A stretch of 64,000 nucleotides of DNA from Paragorgia papillata (lineage: Eukaryota; Cnidaria; Anthozoa; Scleralcyonacea; Coralliidae), in assembly GCA_035771165.1 (NCBI GenBank), contig JAWNZC010000337.1:4269501-4333500 (forward strand), given 5' to 3'. The notes beneath the pieces are model-generated. The model saw only the letters and a list, made by a program, of their open reading frames with translations, searched no databases and was not told the origin of the DNA. Made by a program: the position numbers and the translations under genes. Positions 15,701-24,600 of this stretch are shown here, piece after piece (position 1 is the stretch's first letter; every line of letters begins with the position of its first letter).

Positions 15701-18511
15701 TTGTATACTAGCTACCAACAGTACAGGGGTGGAAATATTAGGCAAACAAATTTGACCAGTGATTTTATTCCAACCAGAAGTACATTAGGTACGAGCACCA
15801 TCAGTGAAGGTATCTTCCAAGGGGGCTCTGAGGGAATATACAGTACTGTACATGTAGCCACCCCGAAAAAATTTGAAAACTTAGACTCAGAACTTAGATT
15901 TTTAAAACTTAGATTTTTAAAGCTGAATGGTGACCCAGTGGCCTGCGTAACAGTCTCTACAGTCGTACTGTAAACGGATATTGGGCCTGCATGTGCACAC
16001 ACTTTCCAAAGCACAGAAGTTCCAAAATGGCATTCAGAAATTATCAACTATTTTAGGAACGGTGTTGGATTGGAAAGAGTCTGAAAAATATATGTTAAAA
16101 AGCATATAGAAACCGGCAAGTCAATTATCTAACGTAATTAAGTTATAATTTTCATCCATTAAATTAACTAGTTTCCACTGAGTAACATCATTCATTTTTT
16201 TTTATTTAGTGGACTACAGTAAGATTACAGTATATGAATTATAGTACTTAATCAGAAAAAAATTACTAAAAACCAATTCGGACTGTAATTTATTATATTA
16301 TAATTATAATACATGTAAATTAATCGACTTTCTATTTCTTGAATATTACAATTGACTATCTTGACATACTGAACATACTGTAGACTTTAATATGATACAT
16401 TGTAACTAAGTAGTACGTACTGCGCATTCAGTACAAAATAATTTACTTTCTACAGAATTTAGTTGAAAACAACTGTAATAATTGTAATCTTTGCTCTACT
16501 TAAAGTCATTCGCAGTAGTAACTTTTATATCTTACAAAATTTTAGAAGTTTATTGTTACTAACTGTACTTAACGTATTATTATTATTTATGTTACTTTGT
16601 AGATACCAAATCTTCAGGTTCTTTTCACTTTTTACATTACTACAGTAAAATTATTACACTACTGTATTAAATTTTATTTATACAACCTATGTACAGTGGT
16701 ATACAGTCTGAGTGATATTCAATGAAATCAATAATCAATAGGAATCGATAACAATCAGTATTATTTAATGATTTTAATCAATTGATTAATAATCAATAAA
16801 ATATTTTTATCATCATAGATTGTTATTAATGTACAGTAGCTAATGATAAAGACCATGCAAATACATCACGACAGTTATATGTACTATGAATCATGTTTGA
16901 TTGGTTATTCACAAATGCTAGCATGCACTCAAAAGTCAAAACCAAATTGTTTGTTAATTAAAATGCAAAATGTAGGAATTTTGTTAATTTACTGTACAGA
17001 AACTGCAATGCATTAGACTTTCATCCCCTTTCCTCTCTTTTCTTTTTGTCCCTTGCATGTTTTTATTTTGTAGACCTGCAGGCATTTGTGATGTACCTTA
17101 GTTTATAAGGTTTATAAGAATATTTTATTTATTAAAAAAGTGAAAAAATTAAAACATTCAGTATACAGTGTACATACATTTATGCCTGCAAACCAGAATT
17201 AAAATGGTATTTTTACAGTAACACAGAACTTTGACATTGTTTTTAAATGTATTAAAACATGCATCAATGGTTTACTTACCTTACATACACGACAGTGACT
17301 CGTATGAATACATATGCATTTCTTTACTTACCCGTTTGGATGGTTGGGTAGCAGGTGTGCTTATCAGTTTCGGTTTGGCGTTTCGTACCCAGTGCTTGGA
17401 GTTGGATCAGGGCAGTGGCTATCGTTGTTCCTGATCCGACCACCATCCAGTGCACACCTGCACCCTTCACATCAGTTCTGATAACTGATGGAGAATTGAG
17501 AGGTTATAGAGGGGCGGGGTGGTGGTCACTCAAAACCTCGCTTTGTACATGCGATGAGCGAATGAGTAATAAAGGATTATTGAAATGCGAACTCCAGTCA
17601 TCCCACTTGCTGTCAACACCTTGCCATGATGCCTCGGGGTGGCTACAGACTCTGCTGCGCTTAACACGTCATACATTGCTAGAGACCGGTTCAAACCACC
17701 TGCAACATGATTCGCTTTCTTCCTCGCCAGTTGGCAGTCTGTCTTTAGTACCTCAGACTACCCGAACCGCCATGCTCCCGTTTGTTTTAACCTTGGTTAT
17801 TTCATAACCCCATTTATTCATACATGCAGACAAGCAGATCAATTCTTGGTTTGCACTTGATGTCATGTCGGCCATGTTGGAGGAACTTTAACAAAAGAAT
17901 CTCATTAGCAGCTATTGTATTTGGAGTATGTTTTCCTCCAACATGGCCACCGGTTTCTTTGTCTTTTAAATCTCAAGGCATTGATTGCAAACCATCAATA
18001 TTACCACTTACCAGATTTGCCGTTTTTTTGCCTGGTCAATGTTAGCTGGGTGTAAAACTACCTTATACAGGTACATACCTATTAAATTTCCTAGTGTCTC
18101 AAAATCCGATGTTAATCAATAGCAAATAATTATCGATAGTTTATATCGATTGACAGACAGATTTTTGTGACTACTGATTGGTCATCAATTGGTCATCAAT
18201 CGATTTATTGATTGAATAATTCAGAGCATCGACTTTCATCGATTGCGCAGCGTAATGTCGTAATATATACTCATTTAATACTGTAGATTGGGAAAATATG
18301 TAGATTTGCAAACCTCTGCATCCAAGGGATAATTCCCATCTTTTGCTCTTTCATGTTCAACCCATGCTAAAAATGGTGGTCTTCCGGTAGGTCGATGTGC
18401 TAATAATCCTTTGGACTTTAAGTTCGTATCTTTTTGCTTTCCTTGACGGAGTTGACTCGTTTTTGAAATATCTTTTACCCTGTCCGATATTTTGTTCAAA
18501 TTTGCCGCCAT
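624..18511 (-). CDS. CCDC15: Coiled-coil protein gene, CCDC15-like, 10 exons seen, 3' end outside window
   Basis: I reconstructed ten exons on the minus strand with GT/AG borders: 18511-18314, 13852-13703, 11297-11091, 9556-9494, 9059-8974, 8222-7966, 6767-6670, 3190-3099, 2222-2132 and 715-624. They total 1334 nt (444 codons plus 2 nt) with no stop, and every junction keeps phase. The N-terminal part is basic and contains RPPFLAWVEHERA. Exons 2 and 7-10 are lysine/glutamate-rich helices, for example LKQLQQLDKSYEA and FMDIEREQVREN, as in a coiled coil. The latter stretch is what I associate with animal CCDC15, a poorly studied centrosome/cilium-linked coiled-coil protein. That assignment is from memory and unverified; the gene structure is read directly. 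The last exon seen ends in phase 2, so the C-terminus continues below base 1. It shares a 92-bp divergent promoter with HSPA14. Confidence 0.62.
779..1245. mobile_element. Long-inverted-repeat MITE with TTAA target duplication, copy 1
   Basis: Arms of about 190 bp are near-perfect inverted copies (starting AGTGCCTATAAAACGAAA on the left). TTAA flanks both ends (775-778 and 1246-1249). TTAA duplication fits piggyBac- or Kolobok-type elements. A relative sits at 35706-36187 and a possible further relative ends at 57437. Confidence 0.8.
2132..2222 (-). CDS. CCDC15: CCDC15-like exon 9
   Basis: The exon is 91 nt (phase 2 in, phase 0 out), with acceptor ccaatgcag and donor AAA|GTAAAA. It encodes LKNKQEMKRKEVEYEIDE followed by IIEERNLVAEQK, a continuous charged helix. 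Confidence 0.75.
2378..2967. mobile_element. hAT-like MITE with perfect 8-bp target duplication
   Basis: The terminal repeats CAGTGGCGTCGCCA / TGGCGACGCCACTG are flanked by ATCGTTAG on both sides (2370-2377 and 2968-2975). The CAGTGGCG end and 8-bp duplication are typical of hAT elements. The inside has no transposase and contains a 22-bp poly-C run at 2848-2869. Confidence 0.88.
3099..3190 (-). CDS. CCDC15: CCDC15-like exon 8
   Basis: The exon is 92 nt (phase 0 in, phase 2 out), with acceptor gaaacag and consensus donor GTGAGT. It encodes LAVYRQLFMDIEREQVREN and then RMKEHRKRM. This is the most family-diagnostic segment of the gene. Confidence 0.8.
3777..5355. mobile_element. TIR element with GTTCACACGAGTCCGG ends
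   Basis: The left end GACTGCGTTCACACGAGTCC is mirrored by the right end at 5330-5355. TA flanks both ends. No transposase is seen. It is about 1.58 kb and probably holds nested inserts, including a fold-back at about 4211-4312. The ends resemble the Harbinger-like element at 53712, but the target duplication here is not clearly TTA. Confidence 0.6.
4211..4312. repeat. Fold-back repeat with GAGGCGCTTCGCCGAG loop
   Basis: The inverted arms (cagttatacc...ggtataactg) enclose the loop at 4254-4269. It is one of several hairpins in this window with a CTCG/CG/CTCG-type loop. Confidence 0.6.
6147..6625. mobile_element. MITE with TAGCCTGCG ends and 9-bp target duplication
   Basis: The termini TAGCCTGCGTATAACTGGCGG and its inverse are flanked by gcctttact / gcctttacc (6138-6146 and 6626-6634, one mismatch). 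The interior is GC-richer than its surroundings. The end sequence groups it with 28375-28583 and 39385-40099. Confidence 0.75.
6670..6767 (-). CDS. CCDC15: CCDC15-like exon 7
   Basis: The exon is 98 nt (phase 1 in, phase 0 out), with acceptor ttttttag and donor CAG|GTACGC. It encodes MNKQSEPVNILRNKVTED and continues to KEQSKKQ, a charged helix. Confidence 0.75.
7966..8222 (-). CDS. CCDC15: CCDC15-like exon 6
   Basis: The exon is 257 nt, entered after 2 nt and left after 1 nt. Acceptor is tttcatag and donor CCAG|GTGAAT. It encodes an acidic, probably disordered stretch (GEASDHNVEQTGNENP) and then TRIPRTLTGALVHGH. Its frame stays open through the downstream intron to 7874, so a longer single-frame ORF exists by chance. 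Confidence 0.7.
8533..8558. repeat. (TA)n microsatellite
   Basis: A run of TA dinucleotides in an intron of the CCDC15-like gene. Confidence 0.95.
8974..9059 (-). CDS. CCDC15: CCDC15-like exon 5, with two possible donors
   Basis: The acceptor is tttatacag and the exon begins DQLTQLPGGVWKGALAVTQ. Two GTTAGT donors lie 29 nt apart. Stopping at 9003 gives 57 nt in phase 0, which does not join exon 6 in frame. Stopping at 8974 gives 86 nt in phase 2, which joins exon 6 cleanly. I chose the second. Use of the first would frameshift and reach a stop about 30 codons into exon 6. Confidence 0.6.
9494..9556 (-). CDS. CCDC15: CCDC15-like exon 4
   Basis: This is a short 63-nt exon (21 codons, phase 0 to 0), with acceptor ttgctcag and consensus donor GTAAGT. 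It encodes VQTCTRHARKVLGSQ and six further residues. Too short for an ORF scan, it was found by reading splice sites in phase. Confidence 0.7.
10385..10490. repeat. Fold-back repeat with CTCG loop
   Basis: The arms caattagtcacctc...gaggtgactaattg enclose the loop CCTCGCCGCTTCGCGGCTCGG at about 10422-10442. A related fragment at 9690-9730 carries the same GGTGACTAT words. Confidence 0.65.
11091..11297 (-). CDS. CCDC15: CCDC15-like exon 3
   Basis: The exon is 207 nt (69 codons, phase 0 to 0), with acceptor tgattttag and donor AAG|GTGTCA. It reads from VTAEQKIIYQSSFPKR to LLDKQVKK. The middle is non-helical and contains a CVYREANYSSFQ segment. Confidence 0.75.
11560..11760 (+). mobile_element. 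Possible tRNA-derived SINE fragment
   Basis: GGTTCAAACCCTG (about 11626-11640) fits a Pol III B box. No convincing A box is seen. The downstream tail (ACGAACGTCCACCGAACGTCTGTTAC) recurs inside 51145-51328, and a later part recurs near 48780-48820. This marks it as part of a dispersed family. Confidence 0.4.
12145..12625. mobile_element. Long-inverted-repeat MITE
   Basis: The arms run from about 12145 and back from 12625 (ctctgatgaaaatat ... atattttcatcagag), meeting in a short AACAA-rich spacer near 12365. GCCGCCATT motifs occur in both arms. ORFs here are mirror products of the arms. Confidence 0.65.
13703..13852 (-). CDS. CCDC15: CCDC15-like exon 2
   Basis: The exon is 150 nt (50 codons, phase 0 to 0), with acceptor aattatag and donor GTGAGT. 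It encodes a charged helix from YSAVDEERRLES to LDKSYEA. Heptad-like leucines suggest a coiled coil. Confidence 0.8.
14364..14515 (-). mobile_element. 5S-rRNA-like SINE, older copy
   Basis: On the minus strand it contains TGACCGCTTGGGAATAACC, close to the 3' half of 5S rRNA. The same body as 22858-23036 follows (CTCGAGCTTGGA..., then GGTTTTCCTCCCTCCG). The 5S box C is decayed here. Confidence 0.6.
14677..14985. mobile_element. Long-inverted-repeat MITE (GAAGGGCCTTCG arms)
   Basis: The arms include aacgtttcgagcgaaggccc and its inverse, and gaggttagatat / atatctaacctt at the tips. A related fragment (acgtttcgagcggagccctt) is at about 52492-52520. Confidence 0.65.
18314..18511 (-). CDS. CCDC15: CCDC15-like exon 1 (start codon)
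   Basis: The exon starts at ATG 18511-18509 and encodes 66 residues beginning MAANLNKISDRVKD and ending NYPLDAE. The donor GTTTGC follows. It ends in phase 0. The ATG is the one closest to HSPA14 and lies in the motif AATATGGCGGC. Confidence 0.8.
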
Positions 18512-18603
18512 ATTGTATTTCTGTGAATAATAGGGACTAAATTGGGCTATGAGGGTTCCTGGGTGATACTAAAGGGACATTACTACATTTTACTTTGAGC
18601 AAG
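18512..18603. promoter_or_regulatory. 92-bp divergent promoter between CCDC15-like gene and HSPA14
   Basis: Only 92 bp separate the two start codons. There is no clear TATA box or CpG-rich core in the spacer. Each ATG is embedded in ATGGCGGC (minus strand AATATGGCGGC at about 18504-18514; plus strand AAGATGGCGGC at 18601-18611). This matches the known YY1 recognition core that often overlaps start codons or sits just downstream of transcription starts. Shared regulation is an inference from the layout. Confidence 0.75.
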
Positions 18604-18660
18604 ATGGCGGCCGCTGGCATTGATTTTGGAAATACAAGTATCGTTATAGCAGCATGTAAG
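18604..18660 (+). CDS. HSPA14: HSPA14 exon 1
   Basis: The exon encodes [19 protein letters not shown] (19 codons) and ends at AAG|GTAAGA, phase 0. It contains the nucleotide-binding loop. Confidence 0.93.
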
Positions 18661-21600
18661 GTAAGAGGCAGCAAGAAGAGAGAGTTTTAGTAATAAGTAT
18701 TAGCAGAAAGCACAAACACTAAACTAGAAAATACCGCTTACAGCAAGCATGTTTTGTCTTTTACAGTCTGGTGGCACGCAGTAGGTGAAGAAAATTTCTA
18801 TCCGACAAATGCCATTTCTAATATACTGTAGTTTAACGCTAACTTTTTAAGTTACGTTCAAGAACATTTAAGCCAGATAGCATTAAACTATGCCTGGTGT
18901 TATATATGCTATACGAAATGTAATTTACTGAAAGCTTGCCCTCGCAGCTCTTGAGAAATTTTGAAAAGACACGGTGACTTTGTGAATAGGGGAGTTCAAG
19001 GTTTATTTCGCCATATTGCAAGGGGTGCAAAACCATTGGGGCGAGCGCGCGGCCATGCCTATTTATCCTTGTTAAAATCATGGCGAAACTTGCGAAGCAA
19101 GAAGGATATCGCTTCGGTTTTTGTCGAATTCGTCTTTAATCGTTGTTTGGATCACTTTCCTGTGAGCTGGTATGTTCGTTCTTTGATTTTAGATCATTAT
19201 CGCTGATATGAGCTGGTATGTTCGTTCTTTGATTTTAGATCATTATCGCTGATAACCAACGCGTAGGAACGCTATAATACGAAAGTTTCCTCAACTGAGG
19301 CGTGCTGCGCCATTGTGGCAGACACGGGACGCGGCTGTTTGTCGATTTTAGCAGAGACAAAACGCCTCGCTGTATAGTGGGATACTGCGATAACAACAAA
19401 CGCAGTCCAGAATGTTGGGTGAAGAGGTATTATCTTAAAATTTTGGTTCTTAATAAGCGGCCAAATCACCAGATTTCGGCAGAAACTGGGCGTAAGCAAA
19501 CATTTGTCTAGAATATCCGTATTTTCCGCTTGTTTATCAGCCCTTCACTGCCAATCGTGTCAAGTTTTCCAAATAAAAATGTTTCGTTCTTCAAAATAAT
19601 TATACTTTAATTCGACAAAAATACAATCAATATGTACGATTCTATCTTTATACTTAATAGTTAGATCTAGACTTAAACTGCATTTAACTATATTTTGCCC
19701 TGTATATGCCAGTTAATAACATGTACATATTTATAGAAGTAAACACACGTAACCCGAAACATATCCTGTGAGGAGATATACATAATACACTTCGTTTGAT
19801 TACGAGAAAGAGGATATTTCAGACTTCAGATGACGAAGATGAACCTCTGGTTAGTTACGTTACTATACGCTTGAAGTTCGAGTGATTTACAAGAGAGTTG
19901 GAGCTAAAGTTTTACATTGCGTTGCTGAAATCGTCACTCAGTCGTGCCCGTCATAACAGTGCAGCCACCCCTCTGTTGAGGAAACTTTTGTATTATAGTG
20001 TTTCTACGCATTGGTTATCAGCGATAATGGTCTAAAATCAAAGAACGAACATACTAGCCCACAGAAAAGCGATCCAAACGACGATTAAAGACGAATTCGA
20101 CAAAAACCGAAGCGATATCCTTCTTGCTTTGCAAGTTTCACCATGATTTTAACAGGGATAAATAGGCATGGCTGCGCACTCGCCCCAATGGTTTTCCACC
20201 CCTTGCTTTATGGTGAAATAAACCTTGAACTCCCCTATTGTGATAAGATGGTATGACATTAATATATTTTTACTCATTAAGACAAGTCCTTTTTCTATCC
20301 ATGGTCAGGGGTGGATTTAGGATTTTGATATTTTGAAAATGTCAGTCAAACTTGTGGTCCAAAGTTCTAGGGGGTCCAGGGGCATGGTGACCCCAGATTG
20401 TAAAGTTTCCTATGCAATGTGTGTGGGTAAGACCATAGTTAATAGACATATACATGGTTTGGAAGCTCTATTGTCTTTCAACATGAAGCATGGTCATGTT
20501 GAACCGTGGTTGAACTGACAATGGAGTTCCTTATATGGAAGTAAATTCTATGGACACGTGATGATGAAGCACCACAACACGTGATGATGAAGCAACTCAC
20601 TAATTAAACCCGATCGTTGCTATTGGATGACTGCTTATACAGAAAATACAATACCGTAAAATTGCACAAATTTCCATAAACTTGAACAAAAACATAGAAC
20701 AATCACTTTGGACGACTTTCCAAACCATGTATATGTTCTATTAACTATGGTAAGACGGACCAAAGGATGGGAAATATGCAGACAGCAGGCTTGCTGGTAA
20801 AAACTGTGTGGAAGCACTGGTAAAAACTGTGGATGGCTGCACTCGTAATTAGTGATCACTGAAGGCCAAGCCTGGGCAGTTGCACCATAACATTTTCTAG
20901 AAGACTCTCGAGATTAAAATAATGTGTGATTGTGCAATTATTCTGGTGATTTTTTATGTCAGTCATGTGACCAGTCTGATGTATGCTAAATCCACCACTG
21001 CATGGTGATATGTACTGTACAGACTGTCTTACTGTCCAATGAAATGGCTGGTCTGGATTTTCAAGCCAGTGAGGGGAGAGGGGGGGGGGGGGGGTATTCT
21101 CTAGTTGGAAAAATGTTGAATTCTTGGTGATATAATACATACATAATATTTACATACAGTAAATGGAATTTTCATGAACAGATTGGATTCAGACTAAATT
21201 TTATATACGTTCAGATCAGATTGGATTTGAGTGGCTGTTTTTGGATCAGGTCGGATTGGACTATGATTTTATTGCTTTGGATTGGATCAGATTTGGATTG
21301 ACAGTTTAGGCAAACCCTCGGATTATAAGTGGTCAATCTGATCCAACGCACACCTCTAGAATGAACATACTCATCTTCAGTCACAATGATAAATCCCCTT
21401 TATCACATTCGTGACCATTGATTAACCCTTAACTACGTGCATAAATCAAGTTAATGCCCCGAGCTAATATATATTACATAGCTCAGGGCATTAACTTGAT
21501 TTATGCGTGGTTGGGAGTAATTATTATAAATAAACAACCGTGGTACATCAAAGAAAACTGAGGTGATCGTGAACTAATAAGTTATATTCACACGTTTACA

Positions 21601-24600
21601 ACATTTTAATTCACACTTCCAGGACAGTCTTGAATGTTCAGTATCGCATTAAGATGTCTTCAGTTATTACCAGTTTACTCAGCTCAACCTTTGCTCTGTT
21701 AGTCAACAAAACTCGTGATTATACGGCTCAGAAACTGAAAGGAGATCTGACAGATGACAAATGTAGAAAATTCATAGTAAGGGAATTAGACGACATCAAG
21801 TCTAAGCTCGATGGTTTAGCTTGGAAGGATCTTCAAAGCAGCGTTAGCTTCTTTGAGGAAGGAGTCTGTCAATCAACTGTATCTTTCCATTGATACGGAC
21901 TCTCCCAATGATGAGAGAATGAAAATATCCACCAAGCCAATAGAGCGGCATTGATGGAAGTCGGTGACCCTCAGTGCAGGCGTGGGGAATGTTCTGTTCT
22001 CGATGAAGCTTTAACACCGTTGAAGCTTACGCGCGCAGTAGGCATAAGCGGATGAAAAATTACCTCAGAAGAGCGTTTCAGATCTGTTCAGTAAAGCGTC
22101 TTTCAAAGCAGCCAGTGAGAGAGCAACTGATGCTTTCAGTAACGAAGCATTGAGTTCACGAATCTTTGCAATCAGGCTACGAATGGCAAGCACAGTTCTT
22201 GTGGAAAGTCTGGAAGACCCAGATGCAGCAGCTAATGATTGCCAGTTGTACCTTCAAGCTCTTCATTCCATACAAGCCATTTGAGAAATGTTCTCTGTTT
22301 ACTTGGACGGAGGAATAATCAGATCCCGTTTTAATAAAACGCAACGGTTTGAGATCGTCAAATCTAAAGTCGATTGCACCCCTATTAACGGACACCTCTT
22401 TTAAGCGAACACATCACTTAAGCGGACACTTAGGCGAGGTCCCAGCCATTTCTTTAATACAACACTATAATTACAACTCCTTTTAAGCGGGCACCACTCT
22501 TAAGCGGAAATGGACACCTATCTTGGGTTCCAGTGGGCAAATTAACCTCTCTTAAGCAGACAAATCCATATGTACGTTTTCTTTAATAACAGTAATAATG
22601 AACACTTTAGATTAACCGAGAGAGAACGTCAGTCAGTGTTGTATTGATTGTTTTATAGAATTATAGTGAAAACAAACTATGTATATAGACACAAAAAGCT
22701 TGTCACCACATGCGTGCCCCCTACTATGCAACCCCTTTTAAGCAGACACATACATATACATACATACATACAGGTCGACCACAGTCGGAGGCAGCCAGAA
22801 GGCCCCTCTTTCGTTTAGCTGCTACCCTAAGGCAGGGGTGGGCGCCACTCCTCTCCCAGATGGTGTTGATTTTGCGGAGGGAGGAAAACCGGATAACCCG
22901 GTGAAAAACCCTCGGAGCACAGGAGAGACCAACTAAACTCTACTCACATGGTCCAAGCTCGAGAACAGGGCTGTTCCCAAACGCTCACCCATCCAAGTAC
23001 TAACCCCGTCCAACCGGGCTTAACTATTGGTGAGAGGGCCCTCTTAAACTCGCACACAAAGGTGTCCGGCCCTCTTAAACTCACACACAAAGGTGTCTGC
23101 TTAATAGGGGTTCGACCACTGCTCTCTATATATACTGGGAAGCACATTCCTACTGTCCAGCAGTCAAAATTTTGAAGCCAGATGCGCCATCTTACTACTC
23201 CCTGTCCAGTACTCTTTGCGGGCTTAAGAGTGGTGAGGGGGACTGGGGGAGTTTGAAAAGCTGTAAAACAATACCACTAGCTAGGAAACGGAAAGAAAAT
23301 ACAAGCAAATACAGTTCGAAATCGTCAACTAACATACTTCAAGGCTTTGTAAAGATATGTTTTACTATCAAAGATACATAAAGTGTTTCATAATTAAGTT
23401 ATTGACTGTTTTTGTTATATTTTTACGAGTTTTGTGATGTAGGCATCGATTACCGGACAGAGTAAAAAAAACTACGAAATAACACGTTTTACTGCTTAAT
23501 AATACCAACAAATGCAAAAACTAAGCTTCTAAACCTTGTACAGTGCTCTTTGTTTGATACCAATAGCATAAATATTTTTTTAAAGCACCAGTGGATCTCT
23601 TCAACTGGCCAAGGATAGAAATTGGTAAAGGAACTTACTAACCACTTTATGACCAAGAAACGAAGATTTTAAGGAAAATGAAAAACTCTGGAGTGGAAGC
23701 ACCCAGCTGCATGGAAGTTACGTGTGATCTAAGAGAAGAAAATGACATATTAGGCAGATCAGTTGTGAACAGTAAAAGAGAGATCATCATAGAGAGCAAG
23801 GGCAGAGGTAATCTTAATATTATGAGCAATCAAGGTGAAATCAAGTTATTTTGTAGTTTTCCACAAGAAAACAAAGAAGCAAGACGTTTCTCCACGCTCA
23901 CTGGCCATTGATGATGTATTCATCATGGATATATCGTCACAAGCTTTGAACAAATTTGTTCAAAGCTTGTGACGATATATACATGATTACTTACAATGTT
24001 TACAGCTTTAAATTATTTGTCTTGACAGTTGACGCAGAAGGAAACTTAAAACATCAATTTCCACTATATTTTCCGAGCGGAGGGTATCACAAGGTTAACA
24101 TTGCTATAAATATGGTTAACAATCCTGCAATGTCTGGCATAGGGCTTGAAACCACGCCATTAACTACAGTACCAGCACTAGTGTGCCTAACAAAGATACA
24201 GTAATGTAAACTACGACCTTTGGAGGGTGTAGCTCCGTCGGAGAGGGTTTGCCCTAATAGCTGAGGAACAGTTTACAGGAACAGGCGATCCACCAAGATG
24301 GGAGCGGTCTTATAGGTAGAGCAGCTCCAGGCAAGCCTAAACTCACAACTAACTTGTGGCAATGTTGCCGAGAATTACCCTCTCCAACGACACGCTGGAG
24401 AAGGGATTCGAGGCACGAACCCTGCCCAATGGCGTTTCTACAACCCAATAACCTCGTGGTGAAACTGCAACACATGGAGAACTGCGAATGTAACGACGAG
24501 AGGCACTGTTGGACCAAGAGAGTCCGGGAAGCCCGTTACAGCATGGGTCAGACACATCCGGCACCGCGACAAATATATGAGCAACTACACACGAGATGCA

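Noticed and set aside
15575..15973. 132-aa ORF on the plus strand
   Set aside because: The opposite strand is equally open, composition is not protein-like, and it matches no family I know; it lies in a CCDC15-like intron.
17355..17807. 150-aa ORF on the plus strand
   Set aside because: No recognisable domain, several overlapping frames are open, and it lies in the first CCDC15-like intron.
22983..23025. Functional 5S rRNA gene
   Set aside because: Only the internal promoter half is present; the 5' half and terminator are missing.
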